Part shown: positions 34,727 through 43,291 of the stretch, one piece after another
How positions within the stretch are numbered: the first letter of the stretch is position 1
Layout of the letters: each line of letters starts with the position of its first letter
Assembly (NCBI RefSeq): GCF_003112535.1
Contig: NZ_BEWA01000001.1
Location: forward strand, 1-64,000
Reading direction: 5' to 3'
Source: Streptomyces rishiriensis
GTDB lineage: Bacteria; Actinomycetota; Actinomycetes; Streptomycetales; Streptomycetaceae
DNA: 64,000 nucleotides
The notes under the pieces: generated by a model
What the model was told of the DNA's origin: nothing
Database searches by the model: none
Seen by the model: only the letters and a program-made list of their open reading frames with translations
Program-made: the position numbers and the translations under genes

Positions 34727-36274
34727 ATGGTGTCACGCGAGAGGATGTCCGCCGAGCACCGCAAGTTGCTGGCCGCCTCCACCCCTAAGGAGATTCAGGC
34801 CACCCTCTGGAGGGCCGCCGACAAACTGCGCGGCTCCATCGATGCCTCTCAGTACAAGGAATTGGTACTCGGGCTGGTCTTCCTGAAGTACCTCTCCGAC
34901 GCCTTCGACGAGCGCCGCAACGACCTCGTTGAAGGGCTCGTCGGCGAGGATCTCACAGGGGACCCGCGCGACGACTTGGTGGAAGACCCTGCCAACTACA
35001 CCGGCGCCGGTGTCTTCTGGGTACCGAGGACCGCCCGCTGGTCCTGGATCGCGGCCAACGCCAGGAACACGGACGCGGGCAGAGTCCTCGACGCGGCGAT
35101 GGACGCGGTCATGCAGGGCAACACCGCCCTGGCCGGGGTTCTCCCGAGGGTCTTCGACCGCGACAACATCGACCAGAAACGTCTGGCCGAACTCATCGAT
35201 CTCATAGGTGACGTGCGCCTGGGAGGCATCGCAGACGGGTCGGCGCGGGACGCGCAGGGGCAGGTGTACGAGTACCTTCTCGCCCAATTCGCGAGGGCCG
35301 AGGGCATGCGGGGCGGCGAATTCCACACCCCGCGGTCCGTAGCCCGACTCATGGTGGAGATGCTGTCGCCCCAGGCAGGGCGGGTGTACGACCCGGTGTG
35401 CGGCTCCGCCAGCATGCTCACCCAGGCAGCCCAGTTCGGAGGAGCCGACCCGGCCGAGGGCCACATTTCCGTCTTCGGTCAGGAAATTAACGAGCGTACC
35501 TGGCGTCTGGCCATGATGAACCTCGCCGTCCACGGCGTCCGGGGCGACCATACGGTGCGCCGTGGCGACTCCCTCAGCGATGACCAACATCCAGGCCTCA
35601 GAGCTGACTTCGTCATGGCTCATCCTCCGTTCAACGTCAGCGACTGGGCGAGGGACGTGGCCGACTCTCGCTGGAAGTACGGGGTACCCCCGGCAAGCAA
35701 CGCCAACTTCGCGTGGCTCCAGCACGTGGTTGCGAAATTGGGTGACCAGGGAACTGCTGCAGTCGTCCTGACCAACAGCTCAATCAGATCCGCGCGGAAC
35801 GCCGAGGGCGAGATCCGCCAAGCGATGGTGGAGGACGACCTCGTCGCGTGCATTGTGGCCCTGCCACCCCAGCTCTTCCACACGACTCGCATCTCGGCCT
35901 GTCTCTGGATTCTCGCCAAGGACAAGTCCGCGCAATCCGCGAAGAGACTGGCGGACCGACGCGGCCAGATCCTGTTCATTGACGCTCATGAGATGGGCAC
36001 AGCGGCCAGCAAAAGAGAGCGTGTGTTGACGGACGCCAACCTCGCAAAGATCGCCGGTGTCTACCTTGCCTGGCGCGGCACAGATTCGCACTACCACGAC
36101 GAACCCGACTTTTGCTTCTCGGCGAGCGTCGCGACAGTACGCGAGCATGACTACGCCCTGATCCCGGGGCTGTACATCGAGCCCGCCTCTCTGATCGCCC
36201 CGGATCCGACACCCGGCCCCGCCGGTCTCATGAGGGACCTGTACGCAATCTTCGATGGGCGGAGTTACCGGTAG
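34727..36274 (+). CDS. HsdM-like type I restriction methyltransferase subunit with altered motifs
   Basis: A protein of 515 aa from ATG 34727 (AGGGGG about 12 bases upstream); the open frame from 34589 is longer, but its extra part does not look like protein. The N-terminal HsdM_N domain is standard (LWRAADKLRGSIDASQYKEL, VLGLVFLKYLSDAF). The N6-methyltransferase core follows, but motif I reads DPVCGSASM instead of DPxxGSGG, and the catalytic NPPF is HPPF (MAHPPFNVSDW), each changed at a key position. No hsdS or hsdR lies next to it. It is therefore a lone, perhaps inactive HsdM or a member of a divergent subfamily. It is divergent from the VMAP operon across a 100-base gap. Confidence 0.82.
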   Translation: MVSRERMSAEHRKLLAASTPKEIQATLWRAADKLRGSIDASQYKELVLGLVFLKYLSDAFDERRNDLVEGLVGEDLTGDPRDDLVEDPANYTGAGVFWVPRTARWSWIAANARNTDAGRVLDAAMDAVMQGNTALAGVLPRVFDRDNIDQKRLAELIDLIGDVRLGGIADGSARDAQGQVYEYLLAQFARAEGMRGGEFHTPRSVARLMVEMLSPQAGRVYDPVCGSASMLTQAAQFGGADPAEGHISVFGQEINERTWRLAMMNLAVHGVRGDHTVRRGDSLSDDQHPGLRADFVMAHPPFNVSDWARDVADSRWKYGVPPASNANFAWLQHVVAKLGDQGTAAVVLTNSSIRSARNAEGEIRQAMVEDDLVACIVALPPQLFHTTRISACLWILAKDKSAQSAKRLADRRGQILFIDAHEMGTAASKRERVLTDANLAKIAGVYLAWRGTDSHYHDEPDFCFSASVATVREHDYALIPGLYIEPASLIAPDPTPGPAGLMRDLYAIFDGRSYR

Positions 36275-36525
36275 TTCGTTGAACTCCTCGATGGTTCGTG
36301 AGACATCTGGGGCAGGACCCAGCGCGCCGAGCAACCTTCATTCGGCCCGTTCGCTGAGATGGCAAGCAGTCTGAGACACCCGAACCTCCTGACGCGGGAC
36401 TTGTCGAAGTCGTAGCCCGGTCTCGTACAGTCGCCGAGGCTCGCGGCGGGGGCGTCCCTCAGACTTCGGATGGATGCGACCGCGTCCAGCAAGGGCAGGA
36501 GCTGGGTGGCATCGTCATGGCCGGT

Positions 36526-38010
36526 TCAGCGGTCGGTCTGACGAGGGCGCTCGCGGATCCCGTCAGGGTGGTCGTGGATCCAGGACAGCCCGTCCATGTC
36601 GAGTCGGTGGCGGGCGCGGGTGACGGCTACGTAGGCGAGACGGGCTTCGGCGTCGTCGATTGGACCGGGCAGGGGGCGGCCGGCCTCGTCGTGCAGGTCG
36701 CTGTCCTTGGGCGGGGTGAAATCATCGGCGATCTTCACGCGGTCCCATTCTCGGCCTTTGGCTTTGTGTGCGGTGGAAACGGTCACCTCGGCTTGTTGTT
36801 CGGGTGCCAGCTGGGCGACAGCGTTGAGGATGGCGTCCGTGCCGTGGGTGTCGACGAGGTCGACCAGGGGCTGGAGGTCGCGTCCGGCCGGGTCGTGGGC
36901 GGCATAGTCCTGCAGAGTGCCCCAGGAGGGGAAGAGAAGTAGTTCGGGGTGGCTGGTGCGGTGGCCTTCTTTGAGGTCGCGAGCGGCTAGGGCCAGCGCG
37001 CGCAGGGTGTCCCCTCCTCCGGCCAGTCCGACTCGGTATCCGGTGGTGAGCAGGTCCATGGCTTGTGCCATGGCGCCGACGTTGGTGCGGCACAGCACTG
37101 CGTCGGGTCGGCTGAGGGGGCCGAGTTCGGTGGGCACGGTTTCAGTGCCGGTGAGGCGGATGGGGGCGTTGGCGAGGGCAAGCCACCGGTTGGCCTCTTG
37201 GGCTAGCTGGGGGCCGAAGCGGAAGGAGCGTGACAGGGCGAGCCGGGTGCCGTCGAAGGTGGTCATGACGTCTTTGGCGCCGCGCCAGTCGTAGATGGCC
37301 TGGGCGGAGTCGCCGACCATGACGAGCTGGGCGTGGTCGCGTTGAGCGAGGACGATCTGTTCGACGACGGGGTTGGTGTCTTGGGCTTCGTCCAGGAGGA
37401 GGAAGTCGGTATTGATCTTGGGGTGGGTGAGGGCCCAGATCTTGAGGTAGTGGTCGTGGTCGAAGCGGACCGCGCCGTCGTCGGGTTGCTGAAGGTCGGC
37501 CCAGGCCTTGCGGGCGAAGGGCGTGATATGTGCGGCGAGTTGGGCGTGGAGGTCTTTGTTTTCGAGTCCTCGCAGGTGGGGGACGTGGTGGTGGGTGATG
37601 TAGGGGTCGGCGGTGTGGCAGAAGCGGGCTACGGTGCGCAGGGTGGCGTAGGAGAGGGCCTTTGGGGAGAGGTCGCGTTCGTCGATGCGGATGGCTTTGG
37701 TGATTCCGAGGGCGTGACCGGTCTGCCATGCGGGGCGGCGGGGGGCGCCCAGGCGTGGGCGGTAGCGGTGGCCGATGGCGGCGTAGGCCAGCGCGTGGGC
37801 GGTCTTGCACCAGACGTTCCTGGGGAAGCGGGCGGTGGCGTCCTGGGCGATGGCGCGGTTGTAGGCGAGGTAGCGGCCGCGGCGTTGGGTGGTGCGGGCG
37901 AGCAGTGTGAGGGTGGCGGTTTTCCCGGTGCCCGCGCCGGCCTGCAGTGCGAGATGGTGGCCGGCGTAAAAGGCGTCGACTGCTGCCGTCTGTTCGTCGG
38001 TGGGCTTCAT
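36526..38010 (-). CDS. SF1 UvrD-like DNA helicase (FBH1-like)
   Basis: A protein of 494 aa from ATG 38010, whose ATG overlaps the preceding TGA (ATGA). All SF1A motifs are present: Walker A LQAGAGTGKTATLTLLAR (motif I), DFLLLDEAQDTNPV (II), MVGDSAQAIYDWRGAKD (III), LALSRSFRFG (IV), VSTAHKAKGREWD (V) and YVAVTRARHRLDMDG (VI). The length and compact insertions fit the FBH1-like group of short UvrD enzymes. Such helicases act in repair or in defence; here the neighbours are small decayed genes, so the pathway is not visible. Probably complete and active. Confidence 0.9.
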   Translation of the reverse strand: MKPTDEQTAAVDAFYAGHHLALQAGAGTGKTATLTLLARTTQRRGRYLAYNRAIAQDATARFPRNVWCKTAHALAYAAIGHRYRPRLGAPRRPAWQTGHALGITKAIRIDERDLSPKALSYATLRTVARFCHTADPYITHHHVPHLRGLENKDLHAQLAAHITPFARKAWADLQQPDDGAVRFDHDHYLKIWALTHPKINTDFLLLDEAQDTNPVVEQIVLAQRDHAQLVMVGDSAQAIYDWRGAKDVMTTFDGTRLALSRSFRFGPQLAQEANRWLALANAPIRLTGTETVPTELGPLSRPDAVLCRTNVGAMAQAMDLLTTGYRVGLAGGGDTLRALALAARDLKEGHRTSHPELLLFPSWGTLQDYAAHDPAGRDLQPLVDLVDTHGTDAILNAVAQLAPEQQAEVTVSTAHKAKGREWDRVKIADDFTPPKDSDLHDEAGRPLPGPIDDAEARLAYVAVTRARHRLDMDGLSWIHDHPDGIRERPRQTDR

Positions 38011-38195
38011 GGGGTGGGTCTTTCGAGGAGTGGGGTGAGTACCTGCCCGACGGCGGCCAACAGGTAGGCGGGGGTGGTGTGGGCCAACAGTTGGCGTACC
38101 GCCCGGGCGAGGCGGTCGGTTTCACTGGTCGGCGTGTTCGTCCAGGGCCCGGCGTACGTCCAGTTCCACCGCTCGTTTTGGTCTCTGGCCCTCAC
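38007..38195 (-). CDS. Small ORF translationally coupled to the helicase
   Basis: A 62-aa frame whose TGA overlaps the helicase ATG. The second half (SETDRLARAVRQLLAHTTPA, YLLAAVGQVLTPLLERP) reads like a genuine amphipathic-helix pair; the first half overlaps the 3' end of the frameshifted gene at 38122-38446 and may not be translated. No ribosome binding site is evident for its ATG. It might be a remnant or a leader peptide that couples to the helicase. Confidence 0.4.
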   Translation of the reverse strand: MRARDQNERWNWTYAGPWTNTPTSETDRLARAVRQLLAHTTPAYLLAAVGQVLTPLLERPTP

Positions 38196-38446
38196 AGCGG
38201 ACTGCGGCTGCGAGGGCGGCGTGCACGGAGGGCGGGAAGGCGACGTTGAGAAGCACCTTGTCGTCGGTGTCGGGATAGTGCGTGGTGATCACGTCGATGG
38301 GCAGCTGCTCGCCGAGCCGGTGCCGCAGTCGGCGGGCGGCGGGTGGCGTCGTGGTTCGCGGCGAGCGGCAGCCTGCGGGCGGCGTGGTGCAGGGCCGCCG
38401 GTGAGAGAGGGCAGGTCAGGGTGATCTCTAGGGCGTGGTGCGGCAT
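38122..38446 (-). pseudogene. Small conserved gene broken by a frameshift
   Basis: From ATG 38446 the frame gives MPHHALEITLTCPLSPAAL and HHAARRLPLAANHDATR, then turns to arginine-rich nonsense. In another frame the continuation RHRLGEQLPIDVITTHYPDT, then DDKVLLNVAFPPSVHAALA and VELDVRRALDEHADQ ends at TGA 38122-38124. The two halves complement each other as one protein of about 108 aa, and the total length (325) is not a multiple of three. So there is an indel around 38330-38345. It may be a real pseudogene or a sequencing error. No function known. Confidence 0.55.
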
Positions 38447-38448
38447 TG

Positions 38449-39300
38449 TCACCTCCGTGCGCTGTGGGGGTGCGGGAGGCGGGTGTGGATGTGTGCTGCG
38501 TGCAGGAGGGGGTCGAAGACCTGCCATCCGGTCAGGGCGAGGTCGGCGGCGCCGAGGGCCGTCTCATGGGCGGGGCAGCGCTGGGAGCGCCAGCGCAGTT
38601 GTTCGGCGTAGGGGAGGTGACCGAGGTCGTAGACGGCCATCAGCTGGGTGGGCAGGGTGAGTTGGCCGCGCCTGGGGCCGGTGGGCAGCAGTCTCCAGCG
38701 GCCGGCCGGGAGGCTCGGGTCGCGTACGGGGCGGGGGCAGCGCTGGCGCCGGCGGGTCTGGGTCACGCATTGAATGTCTTCGACGGGGCTGCCGGCCAGG
38801 TAGCGGCTGAGGAGCAGCTGCACGATGGGGCGGGCGGGGATGGCGGCGGCCGTGACCGGTCGCGGGGTGGCGGTCGGGATTGCAGGGAGGGCGCCGGTGT
38901 CGATGAGGCGGCGGGTGAGCAGGGAGAGCTGACGGCGCAGGGCTTGAAGGTGTGGCCCCAGATGCGGGGCGGGGGTGTGGCGGGGACAGATGACATGGTG
39001 GGAGATGCGACACCAGGTGCTGTTGTCGTGGTGCGGGTGGGCGACGCCTTCGCTCAGGTGCCAGCGGCAGACTTCGGGGACGTGGTCGCTGGCTAGTTCG
39101 GCAGGATGCAGGGCGACGGGCTGCTGGTCGGTGCGTTGGTAGATGTCGATGCGGTTGCCGCATCGGCGGCAGTGGCCGCTTTGCCCGGTGCGCAGCAGGC
39201 GGCTGGGGCTGGTGGCGGATACCCGCAGTGGGCGGCGCGGGTGTGTGGTGCGAGGGCTGCCGTCCCAGTGGCGGTGTGCGGGGTGGGGGTGGGGGCACAT
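38449..39300 (-). CDS. DUF6083-type protein
   Basis: A protein of 283 aa from ATG 39300. Near the N-terminus is the zinc-ribbon-like HCRRCGNRIDIYQRTDQQPV, followed by LHPAELASDHVPEVCRWHL and VAHPHHDNSTWCRISHHVIC, the Cys/His/Trp signature of Streptomyces DUF6083 proteins. The C-terminal half has no recognised domain but keeps paired Cys and Trp residues (LRWRSQRCPAHETALGAADL). The start is uncertain; the first 30 residues are low complexity. It lies immediately upstream of the frameshifted gene at 38446 on the same strand. Role unknown, probably nucleic-acid related given the ribbon. Confidence 0.65.
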   Translation of the reverse strand: MCPHPHPAHRHWDGSPRTTHPRRPLRVSATSPSRLLRTGQSGHCRRCGNRIDIYQRTDQQPVALHPAELASDHVPEVCRWHLSEGVAHPHHDNSTWCRISHHVICPRHTPAPHLGPHLQALRRQLSLLTRRLIDTGALPAIPTATPRPVTAAAIPARPIVQLLLSRYLAGSPVEDIQCVTQTRRRQRCPRPVRDPSLPAGRWRLLPTGPRRGQLTLPTQLMAVYDLGHLPYAEQLRWRSQRCPAHETALGAADLALTGWQVFDPLLHAAHIHTRLPHPHSARR

Positions 39301-39468
39301 GCGTGGACCGTGCCAGGCGGGGTGCGGCAGTACGCAACGCGTCGGCAGGCGGGTCGCCCGGCTGGCCTAATCGCAGCGAACGTGTGGACTACTGGTCGAC
39401 TGGAGGTTCTATTCGGCTCGCCGGTCCGGGTGATTTGTTGCGCGGTGTTCGCCCGGTCGCGTGAGGGG

Positions 39469-39732
39469 TCAGGGGCCTTGCGTACCGGGTGGGGTGTGGC
39501 CGGTGCAGAGGCTGCCCATCAGGTTCTCGAGCGAGACGTCGAGGGTGTGGGCGAGGGTGTGCCAGGTGGTGAGGCTGCCGGTGGTGCGGCCGTGCTCTAG
39601 GTCGATGAGGGTGCGGCGGGCCAGGCCGCTGCGGCTGGCGAGTTCGTCAAAGGTCCAGCCGCGCTCGCCCCGCAGGCGCGCGAGTTCGATGCGCAGCGCA
39701 TTGAAGTCGGGGTCGGGCGGCAAGATCGTCAC
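39469..39732 (-). CDS. XRE-family HTH regulator
   Basis: A protein of 87 aa from GTG 39732; the frame is open much further up, but that part overlaps the operators and reads poorly. The body is a clean XRE domain: ALRIELARLRGERGWTFDEL, then ASRSGLARRTLIDLEHGRTT and WHTLAHTLDVSLENLMGSL. It is divergent from the gene at 39906, and three palindromic boxes lie between them. It probably represses its own promoter and the divergent one. Confidence 0.75.
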   Translation of the reverse strand: MTILPPDPDFNALRIELARLRGERGWTFDELASRSGLARRTLIDLEHGRTTGSLTTWHTLAHTLDVSLENLMGSLCTGHTPPGTQGP

Positions 39733-39745
39733 CCCACCATCCGAC

Positions 39746-39829
39746 GGTGCAGACCCCTGCCCTGTCAGTGCAGACTTCTGCACTATCTGTCCGGGCGAGA
39801 GTGACGTTTGCAGTGCAGGGATCTGCACT
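39746..39829. promoter_or_regulatory. Three palindromic operators between divergent genes
   Basis: Copies at 39746-39763 (imperfect), 39767-39784 and 39812-39829 fit AGTGCAG-N4-CTGCACT; the last two are perfect. The centres of the first two are 21 bases apart (two helix turns) and the third is 45 bases further. They lie just upstream of the XRE gene and the divergent gene at 39906, the natural site for autoregulation. Confidence 0.7.
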
Positions 39830-39905
39830 AGCGTGCCGGGGTCTCCGGCTCCCACGGCCGGGCAGCGGTCATCGCGGCGTAGGCAGACGGGAGGACGACC
39901 AGCCA

Positions 39906-40937
39906 ATGAGGCTTGGCGGCGCGCATCAGGCAGTGCGGCGTATCTGGACGGTGGAATTGCGGGCGCAGGCGGACGGCCCGCGCCTCGTCTGCCCTCACTG
40001 CACCGCCCACCCCCCGCTTTCCGCGGCCGCTTCAGCGCGCTCCGCCGCGCTGGCACATCTGGCCTGCCATGCCCGCGCCGACGCTCTTCCCCGGCACTTG
40101 CGGATCTGTCAGTGCCGTGAACGGGGATGCGCATGGCACCCGCGGCACCGCGGGTGCGCCGGACCGGTGCTGCTCACGCTCACACGGGACCGCAGCGGCC
40201 GCATCTGGCGGCTCGCCGATGCGTGCGGGGCCTGCGCGGCCGCGACCAGCCGCACCGCTGCCGTGCCCGAGACGGTGCTCGCCCCCGAGCGGCCCGCAGC
40301 CTCTCCTCCCCCGGCGCGGCGGCAGTTGCACAATGAGGCCCGGCGAGTGCGGGAGATGCTCACCTACCTCGCGTCCGCGCTCGGCTGCGTCACCTCTCCC
40401 GCCGCCCGGCTGCTCGCTGTGCAATGCGCCTTGCGCGCCGACGCCGAGGGCCACGCCCGGCTGGCGGCCGGGCTGCTGCGCGGCATGCGTCTGTACCGGC
40501 GCGCCGAGGTGTGGCAGGAACTGGCCCGGGACGGCTGGCTCGAACTGCCCACCGCCCGCGCCGCAGTCATGCGGGTCCGGCTACTGGACGACGCCATCCT
40601 GGATCAGGCCCCCAGCCGCGGGGCTCGCCGGCGGGCCGCTCACTGGGCCCTGCAGCCTGCCCCCCTGACCGTGCCGTCGACGGCTGCGCCGGCGGAACGT
40701 CTGACGGCCCTGGTACTGGCAGCCCACACCGGACTGTCCGGCATCAGCGCCGACATGACTGTCATCTCCCGCTTGTGCGGACACTCCTGTCAGCAGACGG
40801 GAGAACTTCTCGACCGGCTCGCGGCAAACGGAACCCTGGCAGCCTGGCAGCATCAAAGGGACACCGACGAGGTGCACTGGAAACCTGCATCGCATCACCA
40901 GCTCCCCCTCCCTCCCGCAAGCAGGCCAGCGCTATAA
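39906..40937 (+). CDS. Conserved Streptomyces hypothetical protein
   Basis: A protein of 343 aa from ATG 39906; the frame is open from 39747 but the extra part covers the operators. The N-terminal 120 residues carry several Cys/His pairs (LVCPHCTAHPPLS, HLACHAR, CQCRERGCAWHPRHRGC), suggesting zinc binding. The C-terminal half is helical, with a winged-helix-like region (TVISRLCGHSCQQTGELLDR, then LAANGTLAAWQ) close to the end. It is controlled by the same intergenic operators as the XRE gene. A DNA-binding or plasmid-maintenance role is possible; no family is recognised. Confidence 0.7.
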   Translation: MRLGGAHQAVRRIWTVELRAQADGPRLVCPHCTAHPPLSAAASARSAALAHLACHARADALPRHLRICQCRERGCAWHPRHRGCAGPVLLTLTRDRSGRIWRLADACGACAAATSRTAAVPETVLAPERPAASPPPARRQLHNEARRVREMLTYLASALGCVTSPAARLLAVQCALRADAEGHARLAAGLLRGMRLYRRAEVWQELARDGWLELPTARAAVMRVRLLDDAILDQAPSRGARRRAAHWALQPAPLTVPSTAAPAERLTALVLAAHTGLSGISADMTVISRLCGHSCQQTGELLDRLAANGTLAAWQHQRDTDEVHWKPASHHQLPLPPASRPAL

Positions 40938-41144
40938 CCCGCCGCCGGAGCCCGCCCCACACATCTCAGCCATACAAGCGAGAACAACGCGGCCGGCTTC
41001 CGTACTATCGCTACAACGCAGCTATGCGACAGCAACTGCCGCTGCACTCCGCGCCAGCAGGCTGCACAGCATGAGCCTTTGATATCGCGTACGCCATGAG
41101 AGCGCCGCTCATCAGCGGCTGAACACAGAAAGGGCGCAAGCATC

Positions 41145-41774
41145 ATGTCCGAAACCACTGCCCAGACGACCGAGTTGACCTCCCAGTACAGCGCCCAGGT
41201 GACTGGCGACCTGGAGCGCAACCTCAAGGAACAACAACGCCTCAGCAGTGAGATCGAAGCACTGCAGGAGAAGCTGACCGCCCTACAGCACGATCACACC
41301 ATCCTGGTGAGCCTCCAGCAGGCCCTCGGCATCCCCGCGGCGTCCGATGCACCCGAGGCTGAGCCTGTCACGGCGGTGCCCGCGCCCCGCAACAAGGCTG
41401 CGGCCGCATCCGGTGCGCCCAAGCAGGCAAAGGCGAAGAAGACCGCGCCGGCGGGGAAAGCCGCACCTGCGAAGAAGCGGGCCAGCAAGAAGACCACCGC
41501 TGCACAATCAGCCGCGCCGACGGCTGCACCCACGTTGGTGGAGCTCGTGCGGGCACACCTGACCGGCCAGGGCGAGCCTCGCTCGGCGGCCGAGATCACC
41601 ACCGCCCTGGGACAGCAGCATCCCGAGCGCGCGGTCAAGGCCACCGTGGTGCGTACGACGCTGGAAGGCCTCGTGGCCAAGAACCAGGCACAGCGCACCA
41701 AGCAGGGCTCCTCGGTCTACTACACCAGCCCCGAGGCGCCGGAGGCGACAACTACGGCCCAGGCCGAGGCGTAG
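41145..41774 (+). CDS. Coiled-coil / Lys-Ala-rich linker / winged-helix protein
   Basis: A protein of 209 aa from ATG 41145 with AAAGGG upstream. Residues 20-60 form a coiled coil (LERNLKEQQRLSSEIEALQE), 65-125 a histone-H1-like Lys/Ala/Pro linker (KQAKAKKTAPAGKAAPAKK), and 130-195 a winged helix (LVELVRAHLTGQGEPRSAAE then VRTTLEGLVAKNQAQR). The layout suggests a dimeric DNA-binding protein of nucleoid or regulatory type, seen repeatedly in Streptomyces. It stands alone, convergent with the gene at 41936-42670. Confidence 0.75.
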   Translation: MSETTAQTTELTSQYSAQVTGDLERNLKEQQRLSSEIEALQEKLTALQHDHTILVSLQQALGIPAASDAPEAEPVTAVPAPRNKAAAASGAPKQAKAKKTAPAGKAAPAKKRASKKTTAAQSAAPTAAPTLVELVRAHLTGQGEPRSAAEITTALGQQHPERAVKATVVRTTLEGLVAKNQAQRTKQGSSVYYTSPEAPEATTTAQAEA

Positions 41775-41836
41775 CCCGAAGACGCGGCCCGCTGAAGCCG
41801 CAGAGTTCGGCCCCGGCGTCAAAACCCCTGTAGGCC

Positions 41837-41870
41837 GAGTGTGGCTGGCATGCCTGCGCGCGCCACACTC
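41837..41870. terminator. Weak hairpin between convergent genes
   Basis: Nine-bp arms GAGTGTGGC (41837-41845) and GCCACACTC (41862-41870) around a 16-base loop, placed between convergent genes. Long loop and no T-run, so only a tentative bidirectional terminator. Confidence 0.35.
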
Positions 41871-41935
41871 CCGCCGCGCCATTCCAAGTGCAGTACCGTG
41901 GTGGGCCCGCGCCACAGGAGCCGCCCATAGTCCTG

Positions 41936-42670
41936 TCACCGCTGAACAGCCGAGAAGGGCGTGGTGTCGCAGCGCGGCCGCCAGGTTCGCACCTCGAGGT
42001 GGATGATCTGCGCGTCCGCTCGGATACGTGCTCCCTCCACGAGCCATTGGTGGACTGCGGCGGTCACGTCACCGCTTGCCGCGTCCACGCGGCGGGCGAA
42101 GTCGGCGGCGTCGAAGCCGCCGGTCTGGGCGGAGCCGTAGGAGCGTTCTTCGGTGTGATCGGTGCGCTGGATGACGTCACGGCGGATGCCGGGTGAATCG
42201 GTACGGCTGCCGGAGGGGTGCAGATAGGCGGTCTTGGCCAGGCGGACGGTGAAGGCCAGGCGCAGCCCCAGGCGAGTGGCTTCGGCGATCAGCGGGCGGA
42301 GCCGGAGGCGATCGCCTGGGCACCGACCCGGCCGGTCCCGGAGCCAGTGGCGGTGATCAGGACGGCTTCGCTGCGGACTCGGGCACGGGGCACCGGAGGC
42401 GGCGGTGTGGCGGGAGGCGATAGCGGCGAGTTCGGGCAGATCGGTGATGCCGCCGGCTTCGACGGCGGCGAGGACTTCGCGAAGGGCGGTGACGAAGGCC
42501 GCGCCCTTGTTCTTTGTGTAGAACTGCGAGACCAGCGAGGGGTCGCGGTCGATGATGCGGGCGATGTCCCGCTTGGTGAAGCCGGCCTGCTGGAGCCGGT
42601 CAGCGAGGCGGGCCGCCTCGCTGGGTGCGCCCTGTTGCCGGGGGCGGCCGTGGCGGCGTGGGAGCGGCAT
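41936..42670 (-). CDS. HTH protein, paralogue A (frame-altered middle)
   Basis: A protein of 244 aa from ATG 42670 with AGGAGA ideally placed. The N-terminal HTH (EAARLADRLQQAGFTKRDIA, then RIIDRDPSLVSQFYTKNKG) and the C-terminal domain (RLAFTVRLAKTAYLHPSGSR, TDSPGIRRDVIQR, HTEERSYGSAQTGGFDA) are nearly identical to the gene at 60347-61063. In the middle, from RHTA to RPLIAEA, this copy reads as Arg/Pro-rich nonsense. A shifted frame gives ARVRSEAVLITATGSGTGRV, matching the paralogue. Two compensating indels (net loss of 21 bases) therefore restore the frame around a scrambled segment of about 35 residues. It may be inactive. Family not recognised by name. Confidence 0.7.
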   Translation of the reverse strand: MPLPRRHGRPRQQGAPSEAARLADRLQQAGFTKRDIARIIDRDPSLVSQFYTKNKGAAFVTALREVLAAVEAGGITDLPELAAIASRHTAASGAPCPSPQRSRPDHRHWLRDRPGRCPGDRLRLRPLIAEATRLGLRLAFTVRLAKTAYLHPSGSRTDSPGIRRDVIQRTDHTEERSYGSAQTGGFDAADFARRVDAASGDVTAAVHQWLVEGARIRADAQIIHLEVRTWRPRCDTTPFSAVQR

Positions 42671-42791
42671 CAGCTCTCCTGCCTGGAAGTCAGGGTGGCA
42701 CGTCCGGTATCGGTCAGCGGGCCGACCACGGCAAAACCGTCCGGTGATCTGCGCGGATACGGGGACGGTCCTGCGGGCCGCGCAACACCTA

Positions 42792-42843
42792 GCGCAGCCC
42801 TTGGCGCGACATCCAGCGCAAGGTCGGGCGCAGCCCTTGGCGC
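42792..42843. repeat. Two 16-base direct repeats upstream of HTH paralogue A
   Basis: GCGCAGCCCTTGGCGC occurs at 42792-42807 and 42828-42843, 36 bases apart, in the space between the paralogue A start and the transposase remnant. A further partial copy is suggested by GCGCAAGG between them. They might be binding sites or duplication scars. Confidence 0.45.
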
Positions 42844-42944
42844 AACCTCGGGCTCCTGGTCGCCCGAGGCGCGCGGTCACGCGGCCTGGACGGCTCGCCG
42901 GCCGCGGGCCAGCTGCCGCAGCTCGGAGCGCGCCGCCGGCGCCG

Positions 42945-43240
42945 GGTGTCAGCCGCACCGCGTCCAGTACGGCCGTCCACGAGGTCCGGCCGGCCTCCAG
43001 CGCGACGACGAACGAGTACGGCCAGCCGGGGATCATCTGGTGCTTGGCGTCGCCGCGGCCGTAGGTGTGGCAGAACGACCGGTCCGGGCAAGTCGCCGCA
43101 TCCGGCCTCCGCCACGGAGAGACGTCCACCGCGAGGACCAGGCGGCCGTCGGTGGCGCGCGGCAGCGGCAGGCCGGCCAGCGCGGTCCGCAGCCGGTCGA
43201 CGTCGAGGCGGCCCCGCTGCCGAGGCGCCCTCAACCTTGA
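42945..43240 (-). mobile_element. Transposase gene fragment
   Basis: The minus strand encodes DVDRLRTALAGLPLPRATDG, then RLVLAVDVSPWRRPDAATC, SFCHTYGRGDAKHQMIPGWP and TSWTAVLDAVRLTPG. This is the middle portion (first catalytic Asp in VLAVDVSPW) of a transposase type frequent in Streptomyces. The start is missing and the frame runs on into unrelated sequence, so only about 95 codons remain. It interrupts the region upstream of HTH paralogue A. Confidence 0.7.
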
Positions 43241-43291
43241 GGCAGACAGGGCTGGCTACATTATCTGAACTTGCGCCCAAGCCAGTGGTGG

